From Leptospiraceae bacterium (GTDB lineage Bacteria; Spirochaetota; Leptospiria; Leptospirales; Leptospiraceae), in the NCBI GenBank assembly GCA_027485405.1, contig JAIXRB010000221.1, positions 1 to 14,204 of the forward strand: a DNA stretch of 14,204 bases. The letters are read 5' to 3'. Of the stretch, positions 11,542 to 14,204 are shown one piece after another (within the stretch, counting starts at the first letter, position 1; the number at the start of each line of letters is the position of its first letter). A program made the position numbers and the translations under genes. Under the pieces are notes generated by a model, which saw nothing but the letters and a program-made list of their open reading frames with translations, ran no database searches and was not told the origin of the DNA.

Positions 11542-13053
11542 TCATAGTGATTTTAGTTCTTGTTGTTTGTTCTTAAGATACGCAATTAAATGCGAATGGT
11601 TTGGCTTTTCGCCCGTGACCGATTGGATTAAATCTTCCACTTCCTTTTCTCTTCCTTTGTGATGCAGGTTTTTCTTTAGCCACGATAGCAAAGTAGTATG
11701 ATCACCTGTCTTAGCTAAATTACTTGTATAGGTTGGATTCTCTTTTAAGAATGCAGAGAAAAACTGAGAAGAATATATGTTTCCCAAAGTATAGGTCGGA
11801 AAGTAACCAAAGGCGCCCATACTCCAATGAATGTCTTGCAATACACCTTCAGAATCGTTCCTTACTTCCATCCCCAGATATTCTTTCATTTTTTCCTTCC
11901 AAAGTCCAGGTAAATCTTTCACTTGGATTTCGCCATTGACCAAGGGCCTTTCTAACTCAAACCGAAGAATAATATGTAGGTTGTACGTTAGTTGATCCGC
12001 TTCTACTCGAATCTTGGATTTTTGAGTTGAATTGACATATTGAATGAATTTTCCAAAAGGAAGCTCGGATTCTTTTAAATCAAAATCTTCCAGTAAAAAA
12101 GGATAGGCATATTCCCAAAAAGAAACACTTCTTCCCACTTGGTTTTCCCAAAGTCGACTTTGGGATTCGTGGATGCCCAAACTCAAGAATTCCGATACGG
12201 GCGAAGGCGAATCTTCTCTTTCTGAAAGCCCTAATTCATATAATGAGTGTCCTGTTTCGTGCAGAACTCCAAAAATAGATGAAAGAGGATCCGTCTCAGA
12301 ATATCTAGTTGTTATACGTTTGTCTTTTTTTCCTAAACTGGTTGAGAAAGGATGGTTGCTTTTGTCCAGACGACTGACATCTGAGTGTAAACCTAACCAA
12401 AGTGGAATTCTTCTACAGAACTTCTCTTGGGCTAAAATGGAAACAGGTCCTTTGAAGGGAGAATCGAATTGCCGAGCAGATTCGATCATTGGCACAATTT
12501 CTATTTTCAAAGCTTGAAACAAATCAGAAATTGTTCGCCCTTTGGCTCCTTTTTCATAAAGATCTAATAGAGCGTTGTAAGGTTCTTCTTTGAAGCCTAG
12601 GTAATCTGCTTCTCGTTTAGCGAAATTAACCAACGTTTCCAAGTAAGGCTGAAAGGAAGGAAAATCATTTGCTTTTTTTGCTTTTGCCCAAATCGCCTGA
12701 GAGGCATTGGTTAGCTCAGTTTTCTCTGATACGAACTCAGAAGGAATCTTTTTAGCCTTTTCTCTAGTTTCATCTAACAGAAAAAACTCACGATCCCATT
12801 GACCTTTTTTTGAACCATTTAGAAGGCTTGCCTCTTCTTTCGCTCTCTCGATGAGAGTTTCAAATTCCTCACCCGTTTTCCAGTTGTGGAGGAGAGTCGT
12901 AAGAAGTGCCAATTGTTGCCCTCGCTCCTCTTGACCCCCAGGAGGCAGTTGGGTCTCAGAATCCCAGTGCAAAACCGAAATTACGTTCTCCAGATGGGTC
13001 ATTTTCTGGTAAAAAGCCCGGTAGTTTCCCAAAGCAGGGGAAAGTGGTTCCAT
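11542..13053 (-). CDS. M32 family metallocarboxypeptidase (Taq-type)
   Basis: The product has 503 residues, the normal length for thermostable carboxypeptidase 1-type M32 enzymes. These remove C-terminal residues from peptides with broad specificity and usually work as cytosolic dimers. The zinc site is HETGH (265-269) with Glu296 in GIHESQSRLWEN (293-304). Other family landmarks are HWDSET (29-34), SNHPFS (232-237), RITTRY (246-251), EADQLTYNLH (351-360) and GYFPTYTLGN (416-425). The last corresponds to the GYFPTYxLG motif. There is no signal peptide. It has no SD; a promoter with a 16-bp spacer ends 6 nt before the ATG. The FliG-like gene follows after 9 bp. Confidence 0.92.
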   Translation of the reverse strand: MEPLSPALGNYRAFYQKMTHLENVISVLHWDSETQLPPGGQEERGQQLALLTTLLHNWKTGEEFETLIERAKEEASLLNGSKKGQWDREFFLLDETREKAKKIPSEFVSEKTELTNASQAIWAKAKKANDFPSFQPYLETLVNFAKREADYLGFKEEPYNALLDLYEKGAKGRTISDLFQALKIEIVPMIESARQFDSPFKGPVSILAQEKFCRRIPLWLGLHSDVSRLDKSNHPFSTSLGKKDKRITTRYSETDPLSSIFGVLHETGHSLYELGLSEREDSPSPVSEFLSLGIHESQSRLWENQVGRSVSFWEYAYPFLLEDFDLKESELPFGKFIQYVNSTQKSKIRVEADQLTYNLHIILRFELERPLVNGEIQVKDLPGLWKEKMKEYLGMEVRNDSEGVLQDIHWSMGAFGYFPTYTLGNIYSSQFFSAFLKENPTYTSNLAKTGDHTTLLSWLKKNLHHKGREKEVEDLIQSVTGEKPNHSHLIAYLKNKQQELKSL

Positions 13054-13059
13054 AGAAGC

Positions 13060-13087
13060 AAACTATGCCAAAGGTCGCCTCTGAAAA
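13060..13087 (-). promoter_or_regulatory. Candidate leaderless promoter of the M32 carboxypeptidase gene
   Basis: On the minus strand TTTTCA (13087-13082), a 16-bp spacer and TAGTTT (13065-13060) precede the ATG at 13053 by exactly 6 nt. Both boxes are imperfect, so the call rests on the shared geometry and the missing SD. Confidence 0.35.
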
Positions 13088-13097
13088 TCAAAAATCA

Positions 13098-13130
13098 TTG
13101 ACCCCTTGGCCTTTGGGAAAAAACTAGCCT
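13098..13130 (+). promoter_or_regulatory. Tentative promoter of tRNA-Gly
   Basis: TTGACC (13098-13103) is followed after 21 bp by TAGCCT (13125-13130), 9 nt before the tRNA. The long spacer makes the call weak, but tRNA-Pro in this window has the same layout. Confidence 0.25.
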
Positions 13131-13139
13131 TACTCTTTC

Positions 13140-13210
13140 GCGGGTGTGGTGTAACGGTAGCACAGCAGCCTTCCAAGCTTCTGGCGAGGGTTCGAGCCCC
13201 TTCGCCCGCA
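13140..13210 (+). tRNA. tRNA-Gly (anticodon TCC)
   Basis: The 71-nt cloverleaf has acceptor GCGGGTG/CGCCCGC with one U-G pair, D stem GTGT/GCAC, anticodon loop CTTCCAA giving anticodon TCC for glycine GGA/GGG, and T arm GAGGG-TTCGAGC-CCCTT. The discriminator is A and CCA is not encoded. The anticodon stem GCAGC/GCTTC has a C-U mismatch at its second pair (positions 28 and 42 in tRNA numbering), which is unusual. All other stems are sound. Confidence 0.93.
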
Positions 13211-13211
13211 A

Positions 13212-13310
13212 ATTGAGATTGGGAGAGCGCTCGTCCTGTGATCGACTTCCTGTCTCAATCAGGACCGCTCCGCCATCCTGGCTCCGCTTCCGCGCATTCT
13301 CAATCTCAAT
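13212..13310. repeat. G+C-rich inverted repeat / candidate structured RNA after tRNA-Gly
   Basis: The 207 bp between tRNA-Gly and the DUF2079 start hold no convincing gene. ATTGAGATTG (13212-13221) is the exact reverse complement of CAATCTCAAT (13301-13310). Pairing continues inward through 13230/13292 with two G-U pairs and one A-A mismatch, making a stem of about 19 bp. The enclosed part has smaller hairpins: GAGCGCTC (13225-13232), GTCCTG/CAGGAC (13233-13238/13260-13265) and GCCA-TCC-TGGC (13272-13282). The stretch 13221-13300 is about 62% G+C against roughly 40% around it. It could be a REP-like dispersed repeat or a small RNA. The absence of a T-run argues against a simple terminator. 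Confidence 0.5.
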
Positions 13311-13417
13311 ACCCCGGCCTGTTTCTTTAAAAGTTTTGGACTCGCTGTCCGCCAAAAATCTCTTTTCTTTTACCCGAAATCCATTTCAATAAGAAACAAG
13401 GGATTGGTAGAACTATA

Positions 13418-14204
13418 TTGAACCGGATTTTGTATCACCTGCCATCCTTTGTTTTGTGGTTGGCTGTATTTTATTTTTTATCAGAAAGGTCTATCTTTCG
13501 TTATCAGCATATGGGTGCGGGACTGGATCTCGGTCTATTTGAAAATCTATTCTATAACTTGGTCCACATTGCAAAGGCTGTTACATCTCTTGGAATAGAT
13601 GGGTCAGAACACCATTACTTTGCAGACCATATCAATTGGTATATTTACCCCTTATCCATATTATATGGCATCTTCCCTAAGGTGGAGACTTTGCTTATTT
13701 TTCAAGCTTTTGTCTTGAGCATTCCGATTATAATTTTACCAGTTTATAAATTTGATTTGTATTTCCAATGGCTTTATCCCATTTTGTATTCCTTTTTTCT
13801 ACCAGTCTATTGGATTCAAATCTTTGATTTTCATCCTGAAGTAATTTGGATTCCTTTGTTCTTTTTATTCTATTTTTTCTGGAAGCGGAATTCACAATAT
13901 TGGATTTTATTTTTTGTATTCTCTCTTCTTGCTAAAGAAGAATGTGCTTTGGTTTTTATAGCCTTTTCTTTTATCAATTGGAAATCGAAAAGGAAAGAAA
14001 GCTTATGGATCGGAGTTCTTTCTTCTGTTTACTTTGTCTTCTGCATTCTATTGCTTAGTTTTTTGAAAGATCCGACAATGAGTTTTCAATTGCCTACCCA
14101 TTTGGATCGTTACAGTCATCCTATCTCCGCCTTGCAAAATTTGCATTTATTTCCTTATCTTTTTCTGTTTCTAAACATACCCTTTCTTTTCTTACAATTT
14201 AGGA
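13418..14204 (+). CDS. DUF2079 family polytopic membrane protein, 5' part (truncated by window edge)
   Basis: The reading frame is open from a TTG at 13418 to the end of the window, giving 262 residues. The true start is uncertain: no ATG precedes the conserved region, and the nearest purine run, AAGGGA, is 14 nt upstream. Family landmarks of DUF2079 are present: DLGLFENLFYNL (37-48), HHYFADHINW (65-74), LLIFQAFVLSIPIIILPVY (92-110), FDFHPEV (136-142) and LLAKEECALVF (170-180). Many membrane helices are evident. DUF2079 proteins resemble GT-C-fold glycosyltransferases, and the acidic and His residues in the DLG, ADH and DFH motifs are the likely active-site face. The lipid-linked sugar donor and acceptor are not known. 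It follows tRNA-Gly and the inverted repeat. Confidence 0.8.
   Translation, partial: MNRILYHLPSFVLWLAVFYFLSERSIFRYQHMGAGLDLGLFENLFYNLVHIAKAVTSLGIDGSEHHYFADHINWYIYPLSILYGIFPKVETLLIFQAFVLSIPIIILPVYKFDLYFQWLYPILYSFFLPVYWIQIFDFHPEVIWIPLFFLFYFFWKRNSQYWILFFVFSLLAKEECALVFIAFSFINWKSKRKESLWIGVLSSVYFVFCILLLSFLKDPTMSFQLPTHLDRYSHPISALQNLHLFPYLFLFLNIPFLFLQFR

Noticed and set aside
13095..13392. Open frames on both strands across tRNA-Gly and the inverted repeat.
   Set aside because: They run through the tRNA gene itself, have no ribosome site and resemble no protein; the openness follows from the high G+C content.
1..14204. CRISPR arrays, insertion sequences, phage genes or an origin of replication.
   Set aside because: I saw no regularly spaced repeats, transposase or integrase motifs, or clustered DnaA boxes.

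Overview
The window looks like chromosomal sequence of a Leptospira-type spirochaete, probably a saprophytic or environmental species. The evidence is roughly 40% G+C, many lipoprotein-like N-termini, a phasin-like small protein, a bacterial SH3 lipoprotein, several SD-less starts, and tRNA genes without encoded CCA. I infer the genus from gene style and did not confirm it by search. There is no sign of a plasmid, phage or transposon.

Layout. Positions 1-509 (-) hold the 5' part of a paraoxonase/SMP-30-like lipoprotein gene. Positions 632-916 (+) encode a small phasin-like protein with a terminator behind it. Positions 992-2407 (-) encode an SH3-repeat lipoprotein with an FG-GAP-like tail, followed by tRNA-Pro(GGG) and a SixA-type phosphohistidine phosphatase. 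Positions 3183-4569 (+) form a short operon: an RNA pyrophosphohydrolase (rppH), an acylphosphatase and a lipoprotein. Positions 4583-8763 (-) form a co-directional run read from high to low coordinates: a LysM/M23 endopeptidase, an ACAD10/11-type acyl-CoA dehydrogenase, an aminoglycoside-phosphotransferase-fold kinase, a DUF6285-like small protein and an RHGQA-type histidine phosphatase. Positions 8776-10433 (+) encode a CPBP intramembrane protease and an exported protein of unknown function. Positions 10461-10799 (-) encode a small zinc-ribbon protein and 10814-11224 (+) a DUF423 membrane protein. Positions 11203-13053 (-) encode a FliG-middle-domain-like small protein and an M32 carboxypeptidase. 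Positions 13140-13210 (+) hold tRNA-Gly(TCC), followed by a G+C-rich inverted repeat. The 5' part of a DUF2079 membrane protein runs off the right edge.

The most interesting unit is the dehydrogenase-kinase-DUF6285-histidine phosphatase cluster (4583-7852). Its first three genes match the LvaC, LvaA and LvaB types of the bacterial levulinate pathway, and the dehydrogenase-kinase pair matches the two halves of animal ACAD10/ACAD11. In that chemistry a 4-hydroxyacyl-CoA is phosphorylated on its 4-hydroxyl, and the dehydrogenase-like enzyme then removes the phosphate so that the chain can enter beta-oxidation. The fourth gene is a histidine phosphatase that lacks the second catalytic histidine. 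Overlapping and closely spaced genes suggest a coupled transcript.

A second pattern is regulatory. Three genes without a Shine-Dalgarno sequence (rppH, the zinc-ribbon gene and the M32 gene) have a sigma70-like promoter with a 16-bp spacer and its -10 box ending exactly 6 nt before the ATG. This predicts leaderless mRNAs.
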